The position numbers and the translations under genes were made by a program. The notes beneath the pieces are model-generated. The model was not told the DNA's origin and did no database searches. It saw only the letters and a program-made list of their open reading frames with translations. Shown here one piece after another: positions 1 through 13,000 of a DNA stretch of 64,000 nucleotides. The stretch lies in assembly GCF_001039355.2 (NCBI RefSeq), contig NW_019775991.1, positions 140,662-204,661 on the forward strand, written 5' to 3'. Position 1 is the first letter of the stretch. Each line of letters opens with the position of its first letter. Source of the DNA: Lingula anatina. Its lineage: Eukaryota > Brachiopoda > Lingulata > Lingulida > Lingulidae.

Positions 1-2204
1 AAATATCACATGGTGGGGTTTGTCCTGCTGCCATGGCCATTCCATCCTAACTGATACCACGTCTGAGTAGTACTCTCGCCACTTGTCACCCTCTGTCTGT
101 GGATCTTAACAAGTGACAGTAAAGGTGAATTAAGAAATGGGTTTCTAAATAAATCTCTCACCTACCTGAGTCCCCTAATAGAACGATGTCACATGTAAAT
201 GCCGAGTCCAAGGTGAATGTGAATCTGTTAGCACTAACCACTTATATCGATTGAATCTACGGGCTCATTTCCTATGAGACTAGCGTTCTATGTAGATCGA
301 TCCAACTCCGCTGAGACTCTCGCTGAACACAATCAGAATAAGTAATTAACGCGCATCCTCTTGGCATTGAGTAGAATACTAAAAAAAAAAGCCGATTATT
401 TGGAGTTCGTTGCAGAAATAAGAGGAGGCGTGTTAACCTGTTAATCTGTTTGTATTTAGCTGAGCTGGGTTAATCTGCGTAGAACGATATTTTATTGGGA
501 ATGAGCCCTACTTTACCTTAACACGAGAGGTTCCACTCCCCAGGTGTGCGGACGTCACAGTAAATTTAACCTGGGCGTTCGTATTGTGGCCGCTTGCGAC
601 TGCAAGGTCAATGCCCCTTATGTAAAAAATCAGAGGCGTGTTTACACTCACCACTTTCCATTCGCTTTTGTAGCGCCCCTCGTGAGCGACTAAAACAAAA
701 ACCGTGCGGTTTGCGTGCATGTATGATGCATAACAAAACACCAGGAGCTGTTTAAAAAAACATTGCTCGAAAAGTTTGAGTCCACCTTCACCCAAGGTAA
801 ATCCCGAGTAGTCCAAAAAAACAAAATATTGCACCTGTTCTTGTAAAAGGAGAAATAAGGATAATTATATACTAGATCGATAATTAGTTTATTCTATTGT
901 TTTATCTTAAACCCAAAAAGAGCAAATTGTTGGCCGAAAAATTTAGACTCAAATTCGGGCCGTATCTTATTTTTTCAGACTGTCTCTGATCTACGGCATG
1001 TTAAGGGTCCTAGCGCTATGCAATCCAAATGCGTCGATGCGTTACGACCCATTTCTGGCTCGAACGACGGTCGATCCAAGACCTACGTGTAACTTTGCCT
1101 TCCGTGTCCCCTGCATGGAAGAGCGACCACATGGGAAGAGAAATGTTATGTTTTCCGTTCCATTTCCACCAAAATAAAAGCCGTCAGGCATGATTACCGA
1201 TATGATAGTATTCAAAATGTGAAGACCCATTCTTTAACCTGTCAAGACTCGACCATAGCTTACATAATGATAATAGCACCCATGGTCACGAGAACCATAT
1301 TTCAGCGCGTTTGACGTTACAAAACAATACTGGCCTATATCACCTGACAATGTTAGAAAAATTCAACAGAGAAAAGACTGAAGGCAATTTATTATAACCT
1401 TGACTCTCAGTCTGGATAAAACGTGACCATTGAGCACAAGGAGGTGCGTTGTTTACTTGATATGTGCGGCATCGTAACAAATATGTCAAAAAACAATAAA
1501 GACAGGCGTCACGCCAGGTGATGTGAGTTGACAGGGGAGGATGACCCACGCCGACCCGTCGTTACCTGGGAGTTGACTCATAAAAAGAGCTTTAAACCGA
1601 TATTTGATGAACTTTTTAGACTAAAAAATTGGCTTGGTTCATTTCAGGATAAACCCGCAGAATCTGGATGAAAGAGGCTAAATATTGGCCTAGAGAAAAA
1701 AAAAAACAGAAAAATATGTATATTTCTTTTTTTGTTATGAAACAGGCGCACTATTTCTATTAATCAGTTTACTACCGATCTACCTGTAGTCAAAGTGGAC
1801 TAGAATTGTAGTCTTAAAATTTAGATCGACTTTAGCCGTGTGAAATGAGCAACTTGTTTTTTATTTAATTTTTTTTTCTATAGATAACGGGAACAACCAG
1901 AAGAACCGCTGTGGGTTTTCATGGGCTGAACCGAAAGATGTTACGAATATAGTCTCAGCACTTCAACTTATTGGATTGTTGTCATCTCTTTCAGCGTGTA
2001 GAAAATGCTGAAGGCATAAGCAAAACAATCGCGCATATGCCTGAACGGTTTCTTCGCAATAAAATTTGCGAATATTCAAGTTCATCTGGAATATTAACTC
2101 TCTGGTATTTTTCTGCAGTTTTTTTTCTATGGCAAACACGCTTTCAAAAAATATAAATAAACATATAATCAATAATTAAATAAATAAACACAGACCATGG
2201 TTAC
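1..2204. other. Region with no recognised gene
   Basis: No conserved protein could be recognised on either strand. Visible content is the MITE at 261-508, short A/T runs, and a possible splice acceptor (CTATAG, about 1878-1883) followed by a 42-codon open stretch ending near 2007 and plus-strand AATAAA signals from about 2150. That stretch could be the last exon of a plus-strand gene starting outside the window, but it resembles nothing I know. Confidence 0.4.
261..508. mobile_element. MITE with GGGCTCATT inverted ends
   Basis: The element starts GGGCTCATT and ends AATGAGCCC. The outer ~34 bases of the two ends are imperfect reverse complements, and the element is flanked by TAC on both sides (258-260 and 509-511), which looks like a 3-bp target duplication. 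It has no coding capacity. Truncated relatives occur at 4190-4290 and 16380-16526. A 3-bp duplication with GGG ends suggests a PIF/Harbinger-type non-autonomous element, although TAC is not that superfamily's usual TWA target. Confidence 0.65.
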
Positions 2205-2209
2205 ACACA

Positions 2210-2215
2210 TTTATT
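2210..2215 (-). terminator. IFT80 polyadenylation signal
   Basis: AATAAA on the minus strand, about 450 nt past the IFT80 stop codon at 2665. It is the first canonical signal I see downstream of that stop. Confidence 0.5.
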
Positions 2216-2664
2216 TACAAAACTTTCAAACAAGTTCGACTGGACGGAATGTTAATTCTGATACCCATTATGTAATAGCTTAGACAACTCCGTATGAATA
2301 CAATATCTTATTGGGTCGTGAGCTTACTGGCAGTCACTCTACCTCGCTCTTCAGGTGTCCACAAGATGTTTGTGAATAACATTAACTTAAACTAAATCAT
2401 TATTCACACAAGCGTCTCCTACACAATCGTTTTCAATGCATTTTTCTGAGTTTTAACAGTTATTCAGTTTATAGTCAGACAGAAAGAAGCATGATATATC
2501 TCTTCTCACATCTTCCAATATTTTCCTTCCAACTGGAGAGAAGGCTCCATATTGTTGATTAAAAAATATTTTCAAATCTTTGGTGTTAATAATAAAATGA
2601 TCACGCATGGGTTCTGCACATTTTTTTTCTGTGAGAAATGGTGTAAAATGTCTGGGCAGACGGC

Positions 2665-5600
2665 TTATCGTTTCCCTCCTCCTCTCTCCTTCTCCTTGGA
2701 ATATTCCATTTCTATCTTCTGCTCGATCTTTTCCCAGTCTATATCAACCTGTAAAAAATGTTCAAAAATAAAAATAAGTCTACAACAAATTATAAAAAAT
2801 AAAATACAAATTAATTAATTAATAACACATTCAAATAATCTTACTACATATTCAATATCACCATTTAAGTAATTAATACAATTGTTCACTGCCTCGTTTT
2901 ATGTTTCTGTATTCTGAATAGATAAAAAATTTTACAAAAATTAATCAAAGGAACAATAAATTTAAAACTATCTTGTTAATAAAAATTTGCCAGAATACCA
3001 AGATTTTTTTTACCTTATATACTTAAGTTAAACTGTATTTCAGTAACAAATTATCATCATCAGAGTACTACACACAGTTTTAATCTTCACAACAACAATA
3101 TTGGAATGGAAACAAACTAATATAATTCTCGCTATTGCTGTGAGGAAACTATCATATACTAGTTGTTATTATTTATATGTATCTTGCTAAATTATAATCT
3201 ACCTAAATCTAGAATTCACCACACCAAATAATTGTCTATCACAAAAATGTCACTTTCATAAAATCCACTATATTATCCGCACATAATGTGTCTCACTCCA
3301 CATTTTGAAGAGCCTTCTCAAAGCTACTTTTAATATCAGCTCACACTAATTAAATTCAAGTCAGTCCCTTTACTGTTTAAAATACAATCAATCAGTCAAC
3401 CCCAACTATCCCGTGCCTTAACTGGGCACTGGACAATGCATTTCAGTGAATAAAATTTGGAAAAAAAAAAAGAAAGAAAACTTGACTGCTGCTCGGTCCA
3501 AGTGTAATCACTCTGAGAATAGTACCTGAAACTTCTACATCAAAATAACAAGCTAAGTTTATATGTGTGCCCTGTAACTTTCACGAAAGATCTTATGCCT
3601 GGATTTGATCTGATTAAGGCCAAAATATGAGTCTACTTTAACCAAAGATAAATAAGTAGAAGTACAATTTAAACAAATATAAACACTGCACATGTTTAAA
3701 AACATGCTATAGGGAGTGGTCAATGTACACGTACAATACTTTCCAGGCCCGTAGCCAGGGGGTTCCACTCTGGGTAAAATTTGACCTAGGTACATGGGGA
3801 TTACATGGTAAAAAGTCCACTTTTTCAGAAAAAGAAAACACCCCCCCCCCCCCCTTTGATATTGCTGGCTACGGGCCTGCTTTCTTTATTCAAAATCACA
3901 CTCAGCAAACTAATACTTTCTGAACAAGTGCTCTCAACAAAATTCACCATCAATAGATTGGGGTTCAGAATTCCAAGTTGCAGGGATCAGTACCTTCTGT
4001 TGACCAGTAGTGAAAGTCAATAAAACTCGAGAGTGTGGACTGGAGGAGACTGTATGCACAGGCTCAGTGAGATGTTGGGAGCCCCCTTGTCAACATTCCC
4101 CCCTCTGCCCACCGTGCACCTTGACAAACATTTCGAATTAAGCAATGAAAAATCTTGACCTTGAAGCCCTCAAGATGGAGACATAGATAGGGCGCGTTCC
4201 CAATAAAACTATTATTCTATGTACATCGATCCAACTCCACACAAGCTGACTAGTTGAATGCAATCATATTAACTGAATAATATGCCTCCTTTAACAGCTG
4301 GGGCCTGGGGGTGGGGGGGGGTGGGTGTGATTAACCTTCTTGTGCATTCAATTGCTCTCAAAACATTGCCAAAAAGCTTCTAGATGTGTACAGGAAAGTT
4401 CGAATCGGCCTAATTTCAAAGTTCTGCAGACATGTCCTATACAGATATACCAAAATGCCATGGACTATAAAAGAGGGAGAGTTATTTTGCCTTGTTACTT
4501 CATTTGTCCAGCTGTAACCCCTGAGACTGTACAATGTATTCCTTAGATACTTTCCACAAGTGTGCTCCATGAAGCTAGGTTAAGTTAATCAGTTAGCCAT
4601 GTCAAGCACAAGGGTTCCATAATTGCCAAACCATGAAGTTTTTTCCACCTACCAAAGTGCACTTGTACAGCTGTTATCAATTAAGTATCCCACTCTGTGA
4701 GAGAACATCCCCAAGTTTCTGACAATGAAGGACTAAAAACGAACTTGAGTTTTGTGAAGTCTGCTGCTTTTATTTTAACACAATATCCAAGAATTGCAAG
4801 CAAGGAAAGCTTCTCACTTTTTCTCTTTTGAAATTGGTGGTTCACTGTGTCAATATTGTTAAAAGCGAGGAAAAAAAATGCTACTTCAATGTTCAGCATT
4901 GAGAAAATACCTAGCTGTTTGCTCTTTGCAGAAATTAGTTATCCCAAAATAATAGCAGTGACTTGCAAAAACTTTGACAATCCTATCATTGAACTTTTTT
5001 GCTCAATTCATGTCTGTAAGATTTTATTAGAAATCTAATGCTTTGCAGAAATAAAAGTGAATGCCATATTTCTAAGCATCCCAAAATAATACGAGTGACT
5101 TGCAGAAACTTGACAATCCTGTTATCGATAATCTTTTTGTTCATTTTCAGCTGCAAGATTTTATTGGAAAACTAATGCTTTGCAGAAATAAAAAGTGGCT
5201 GTCGTATCTTTAATTATCCCCCAAAAACAGCAGTGACTTGCAGAAACTTCTCCATCCTAAAATCAACCATCTTGTCATCAATCTTATGCCTGTTATGTTT
5301 TATTGGAAATATAATACTTTGTCAACTTTGTCAACTGCAATGAGAATAACCGTTACAGTGACTTGCATATTTCTCAAAGCTACAACTTTTGTCCTGACAA
5401 TAAACTTGCCGAGGTCAAATGTTGATTTCATAGCTAAAATTTGCTAATTGTGTGACAAATGTCTTAGCTGCTCAATTTACTTAAAGATTTTCTGGATTAA
5501 ACATGCACAGGTATAAGTAGCTGTAGGCAGTGGTTCCATGACTGTGTAATATTCCATACAAAGCTCCGATGCCTAACTAAACACTGGCGGACAGTTTCAA

Positions 5601-6987
5601 TAAAGGACTGAAGTTCTTGAGCCAGGTTAAGACATTATAACTAGTATAGCCAATGTCTTTTCCATATTGGTTTTAGAAAATTGCCAAACAATTAGAACCT
5701 TAAGACATGTAGCTAACATGTTGTCAAATCTTAAACAGTGAGGAGTGGAAACTGATGCTAAGACAGTCAGAGTTTGGTTTGATTTAAGGGCTGGGTTTCA
5801 ATAAAACCAACAGGAATGAATGAATGAATGAATAAATTTTAATTGATGTTCTTTTGTGAGCCAGGTGCCAAAACCACGTTTTCATTATGTTTCAAGACAG
5901 GTGTATTATGGACAAAACATGAGACTTCTTATACCTTTCCAACAAAAGATTAGTTTACCTGTGGTGCAATAAAGACATGTAATAAAACTTGGTAGTGAAA
6001 ACAGCCAACACAAAAAGAGAAATTAGTATCAGTACACAGTTGTGTTGTAAATTTCAATATCATCTCCCCTAGGTGACTAAATTTCAATATCAATACAAAA
6101 CCAGTCCCTACTAAATAACTAAGTGATGTAAAGTTCTACAAACAACATGTACCTTGTCCTCTGACTGTTAGTTTGTTTTGAAAATGAAAATGTGTACATA
6201 TTATGAAACATTATCACATCATAAAAAAATTACATTGTTTTTTTATTTTTGGTTTAGATTTTTTCTTCAGAGACAAAAACATTTCTTTATGAAATAAACT
6301 GTTTCAGATACTCTGATGAAAGATAAAATCCCTTGGACTTCAGAGTTCTTCACTATCATATTCATATACTAGCTAAATCTTTTTTTTATCAAAACTGCTT
6401 AAACTGAATATTCTTGTGACTGGAACAAGGATTACCAAAGCGGCAGAATAATGCAGATTTATACTGTATATGGGCAAATGATATAACTTTAAACTTAAAA
6501 TTTCTCCATTCCCAAAGTAATAAAGTTGGGTGAAGTCTACTGTACAGGGGTAAATAATATGAAGACTTACCCCTTTTGCATACTGCTCAAATCTCTTGTC
6601 TGTCTCTGTCCTGTCAAACACCTGTAGATATTTCTGTCTGTAGGCTAGTACTGTGTCTACATGAGTCTTGTGTTTCACTGCCAGCTCCAGGGCTCTGAAA
6701 TATACCATCATTTTATACCATAATGTGAAAAATAGTGATCCTGTAAGCAGTTATCAAGCAAAATACGTATACCATGTTGTGAATCTGTTTGTTAGCAGTG
6801 CTAAGTTTTCAACTGAAACACTGACTCATATTTCCCTAAGTTACAACAGATAAGGAAGCTGTTCATCGTTACTAACAAACAAACTTATTGTGTTAAATTT
6901 TGTAACTTAAAGTCAACCATAACACCAATTTCCTTTTTCTATCTGCCAACATACTTAATCTGCACCCTCCCACTGAAGGAAAGGTGT

Positions 6988-7043
<56 letters not shown>

Positions 7044-9511
7044 TACACACACACACAGACACACTCACACATATTACCTGGACCAGTTATAAAGCTGTAT
7101 ATTTTGCATGATGGCCCTGAACACCAGCCCAGCCTGCAGCAGGATGCCCTCCGCGTCCTGAGGGTTGCCAGAGAACAGAGCCATCTCCGCATTCCTGGCC
7201 TCCTTCAGTGGGATCTCCTTGATCTGGAGGATGTACTGCACCTTGTCAGCCTGGGGAGGGAAATGGGAAGATGGGGGATAAAAATGTAAAGGTAGGTGTG
7301 GGAAAAAATGTGAAATATGAAAGAATAAGCTGTGAAAATGAAGGTGATGTCTTCCCTTTATCATTCTACAGAAGGGCATGTGACACGGTTAATATACCCA
7401 TGTAACTGGTGGAAGTAAACTTCAATCAAACGCTGCTCAAGTTCAGTATGTATGAAACTTTGAAAATTAAAAGGCCAACTCATGAAACTTCTGACTAATT
7501 GAACAAAGTAACACATATGCTCACCTCATTGATGGCAGCATATGCCACTTCAGCTGTATTCAGTTCCTTGGCATAGGCCGCCATAGCAGCAAGGCAGGAC
7601 CACATTGTGTCATCCTGAAACCAGAAAAGGGGTTTATGAGATCATGGAAATGCTCTGGTGATAAAATTTATGAGCATGTACTAAGACAGGCAGACCCATC
7701 TGCTGTGGTAACAGGCCTGAGTATGTAATAATTTAGATTGCCCTATATGCCATGGAAAGAGGCCTGCCTATGTACTAAGATAGGCTGACCTATCTACTAT
7801 AGAAACAGGCCTGAGTATGTACTAAGATGGGCAGACCCATCTCCCATGGAAAAAGACCAGAGTATGTACTAAGATAGGCTAACCTATCTCCAGTGGAAAC
7901 AACACTCCTGAGTGTATACTAAGATAGGCTGATCCATCCCTAATGTAAACGGGACTTACCTTGACAAACCTGCACAGTCTGACAGCATCCTCCCACCGCG
8001 CCCCCATCACAAAGTTGTGGAGCATGGCCGGGTACGGGGAGATGCCCGTGCTGACCAGAGAGCCGTCTGCACGGCGCAAGCTCACATGACTGCCCAGGAA
8101 ACTTAACAGCTGGGGGTTCTTTCCAAACTCACTGGAGGAGATGAGATACCATATTAATGATCTGGACTGAGAGGATTATTTTCTTTTATTTATCTATTAA
8201 TTTATTTTTTTGTTATGCAAACTTTTATAAAATTCTAAATTTTAAATGAAACAAATCTATATTAAGCGACATCCTTCTGCTGTAGTTTGACTATTTTTCA
8301 CACTTGAGTACTTCTTCATAAAGTTGCTTTTCTTTTTCAGCAAATTTACATCTTAAAGACGAAAGACTATATATAGTCAAAGGAGACTTAAGGAGATTTA
8401 CCTGGCGTCTTTTTCACAGACTGTCTTCGGCAGCAGGTCTCTGTCTACGTACGCCACGTTGGGATAATACCAGACTGTGAACTTCCCATCAGCCATTGCA
8501 GCTAGCATGTTACTGTTGTCATTCCAGACTTGAGACAGAATCATTGTACCTGATGGATTAATACATAAATTAACAAAGAAACACTAAGCTAAAATTGTAA
8601 TATTAACCACTGCTTTGGTGCAAGCACTTTAACATTTATTAATTTGAGATGATCCACCATCTTATGGTAATAAAATTACCTAGCTTAAAATGAGTTTATC
8701 TGTTTAATAAACTGTTAAAAGATTTTATATTTCTTTTGTATTCACAGGCACTTGACTGAAGGTGTCTAATGGACACAAATATGACACAAGTTTATGTTTG
8801 CGAAAAAAAAAACAGAAAAAGAAAATTTCAGCTCTTACAATAAACATGACTTCAAACGAGACTACCGTATATCTGGTAAAAAGAAAAATCACACTACAGT
8901 AGACCAATAAATGCTTACCCAGTTTAACAGTCTTTCTCTCTGTACCAAATGTTCTGACAGAGGTGAGGTACAGGTCTCTATTCTTGTCTATGATGGCCAG
9001 TCGTCTCTCATTGGAAGGTCCACACTGGTCCAGAGCTATCTCCATTACTTCCAGCTGGAAACACACACATATGTATACAAATTTATAGCATTTCAGAAAT
9101 ATTTATATTTTCACTTTTCATCTTTAATTCATCTTGTTACATTTTATTTATTTCTATTTATTTATTTGTTTGTTTATTTTGAGAGGGAAGCATACTTTAA
9201 GAAAATATCACTATCCATGCTGCCTTTGAGCTATTCTATAAGATAAATGAATTTCATCCTACAAAAATTTCTTGAACAAGCGTTAAAAGATTTCTACACC
9301 CCATTCTTCCACTAAAATACATATAATGTCTAGCCAAAGCACCTTGTGTGTGATGGGTTTGCCATCTCCCAGAGGTTTGCCTGTGGTCGCCTCAAACAGG
9401 TGGATCACTGAAATATAATGTTGAACTTATACTGTAATAGTCAAAAGCTCTGCTGACTACCTATACTCTTTTATTTTGCCATTTGACTTTAATTTATTGA
9501 CAATTCCAGAA

Positions 9512-9550
<39 letters not shown>

Positions 9551-10049
9551 ATAGTTACCTCAAATCAGTGGCAAGACTATCAAGAATTATACTTTTTACT
9601 TTCATCTATTACATTCAGTGGTCTCTGACTGACACTGTCCGACTGAATTGGCACAAAACCTTGATAAAATTTTGATTCACTGACAAATACGTAGGACCTT
9701 TCCCAGCCAAAACGGCTGTTCTTTTGAAATTCCTCACTCCTCCCCTACCTATATATATCTCCATATCTTACCTTTTTCATCTGTCTTGTCCCTGATGGCC
9801 ACTGTGTCATTACTGATGGTGACGGTCTGTGCATTGAGGACATCTGTTCTCATTCCCTGGAACTTAGGTGAACACACCAGTCTGCCTTCATAGGAATACA
9901 CATGGACACCAACATTGTCTGCCAGCAGGAAGTGTCTGGAGGAATAATAATAATAATAATTATTATAATAATGATGATGATGATATTAATAATAATTTGC
10001 AACTAAAAGCTTTTTATGTTACAGTTATAACGCCCAAAGCTGCTAACAT

Positions 10050-10088
<39 letters not shown>

Positions 10089-13000
10089 AAAGAAAGCCAT
10101 TATTAGTTCTTCGAAATACAGCAATCAGAGTACATAAAACTTTAGCAAACTTGCAGCATTTAATGCATGGTATTGCTACTTTTACTGGCTCTTCCTGAAT
10201 ACCTATCATAGCACTGAAACTCTAAGGTTTTTCACCTTAGATGTGCATGTACCATGAAATATGAGACACCCAGGTGGACCTGGTTTAAAACTGAAGATGT
10301 TTTTACTTACTTCTCAGCCTGCAGTATAAGGTTAACGGCACCCTCTTTCAGATCAGATATCATGGGAGTGTTCCAGTTACGAGTGCTGAAATAAGAGCAA
10401 AATGTGAGTGTTCATACAGTTAAATCAACACCACTAAAATAGTCTATTCTATTGTTAATGTTTTATTTTGATTTTGAATGGCCAGAAAAAAAGCACACTG
10501 TATGAGAGCCATATCAAGTGTTCCCTTGGTTCATGTCTAAAGCTGAGGAAACCACTGTTCTGTGACTCTTAAAAAAAATTAAAACCCATAGTTATACTAC
10601 CTGTACACATAACATTGTGAAGATGTCGTGACTACAAGATGGTTGAACCCCAGCGAGGTTTTGATGATTCTGTCTCTAAAGTCTAGCTTGTCTTTGGTAT
10701 CGTCCACTACATTCCTGACATCTATAGTCTTAGCTCCCGTCACTGTGACCTCAAAATTCTTCCATTCTAGGCGTCTGAAACACAGAAAGTGACATAGATT
10801 TAATTATTAAAGGAGAAGAGAGAAGTCTAAAAACTTTATGAGTACACTTGTAAAGAGAGTTTGTCTGACTTAACACCACATTCTGTTTGTTCCACAATTC
10901 TTTTAATCTCAATCCAACTACAGGGACATTAACAGTGATAATGGTGTATGTAACATTGCATTTCCTCCCACTCAAAATAAACGTTCAAAAAAAATTGCCA
11001 ATGTCAAAACTTTAAGGTGATACACAACCCAAGCAACAATTAATAAATCTGTCACATTCATTTTATTCAGTTTGACAAAAAGCTGGGGCCCAAACACTTA
11101 CTTTTCCACCAGGTGTGCAAAGATCACATGACCATTCCCACAAGCCCCTGCGACCTGCGTGCCGTCACTGGACCACGATAATGAAAAGATGCTGCCTGTG
11201 TTGGGCTTCTCCAGGGCATATGACCACTAGAATAGTTAAAGATATATTCACTTTATTTATCAACAAAAAAAATAAAAATAAATAAATAAATTGCCACTTC
11301 AGACTATGACAAGTTCATCCCACTGTGTACTCACTACTGAGCTATGTTTTTTTAATTTAACATGCAGTATGCAATAAAACCCAAACAATAAGGATTACAA
11401 TTATTCTACAAAGACTTTTTTTATCTCTCTTTAATCGCAAATCAACAAACCACATCCACCTACCCCAGCCTTATCACACAGTCTAAGAGTGTTAAAAGAT
11501 CCGACGGCAAACAGTTCCCCATCAGGTGTCCATGCCACAGAGGTGATGGGGTAGTCATGGGTGACACTGCTGTACAGGAGACGACCATAGTGGTCCCACA
11601 CCTGGAATATAAACAAAGATTTCTTCTACAAAACACCTGTCTAAATGAGCCCACGCCAAACACTTGGGTCATTTATTACAAAATGTCTTAAGTACGTGGA
11701 CTTAGATTAGACTGCTAAAATCGGGCAGTCGACTATGCAAAGTGCTTGGATTTTGCAATATTAGTCTATGTAGGAATAACTTACAGATGCAATCAGTTAA
11801 GTCGACTGTACTTTTATATACTTTTTTGCCAAGGGATTCAAATACCATTCCCTCCTAACTGGACGTTATTAACACATGCTCTTTTGAGATGACAATGCAC
11901 TGTCTTCTGCCGCTGCAGTACTAGATGTAAGAACATCCTACCCACCTGCAATAAGTCTTTCTAAGCTGAGCATTTGGTATACAACACGGGATAAAAACAA
12001 TTTACCTTGTACTTGCAGTCCTCTCCCCCAGACAGTATCAAGTTGTTGGAGGCATTCCAGTCAGCTTTCAGTATCACACCATCATGGGCCTTCCACTAGA
12101 AGACACAAACAGTTGTATCACAATGCAATTAAATTTATTCATATCTTATACTAGAATTTGAATACATTAAGATTGAGCCAAATTTTAAACCCATGTACAA
12201 TTCTTCTTTCAAAAAAAAAGAGGCCAATTAAAATAATATATAAATTATTATTTCATGAGACAAAAACTCCTCCATAAACTTTCATAAGAATAATAAACTG
12301 AACTGACCATGACAGGTTTGGCGTTGGCCTGCATTGGCTTGATCACCAGCTGTTTGCCATTGGTCAGCAGTATCTGGTCATTATCTGGACTCCAGCACAC
12401 TGAATACACTGGGCTACCTGAAGGTATAGCAGGTATAGAAGGTATACATAAAAACTATTAGCTTAGTCTATGAAGCATGTCTTCTATAAGTTGACTGGTG
12501 AATAATTATACTTTCTTCTGAGGTGTGCAACAACTGTTATAAATAAGAAGTTGAAAGTCATGCAATAATATAATGGTTCTATTTTGTAATTCCAGAAATA
12601 TGTATTCCACTGGATAATATTTCTGAATATGTATATTTTATCACATTACATTTTTTAAGTACAGTTATATGCTTGAATTGCATATTAATCTACAATTTAA
12701 ATCTCCATAGTACACAGCGTGACTTACTGTTCTGGACTAGAGTTGATCTCAACATTCCACTTCTTGACCAGATTTTTACAAGGCCATCTTCTCCAGCTAT
12801 GGGAACAGTAAAGAAATGTTGTGAACAGATCTTGTTATCATCATAGTGGTAGTAACACTACTGCCACTACTAGTTGCTATATCAACAGCTACTACTACTA
12901 TTAATAAAAACAAAAAATATCCTAATACAAATAGTGATTTTAAATATGGAAAACTGTAATTATTTCATTTATTTAATGAAACTTCTTCTAATAGTATTTT

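Larger units (their letters stand above)
2749..6570 (-). other. IFT80 last intron, repeat-filled
   Basis: A 3.8 kb intron between coding exons 19 and 20. It contains a 136-bp MITE (3744-3879), a truncated MITE (4190-4290), a G-run block (4300-4325) and a ~137-bp tandem repeat (4910-5445). No other exon was recognised in it. Confidence 0.85.

Noticed and set aside
6893-7379. Open frames of about 100 codons across the CT/AC repeat
   Set aside because: They are microsatellite translations and shadows of IFT80 exon 18, which is in another minus-strand frame.
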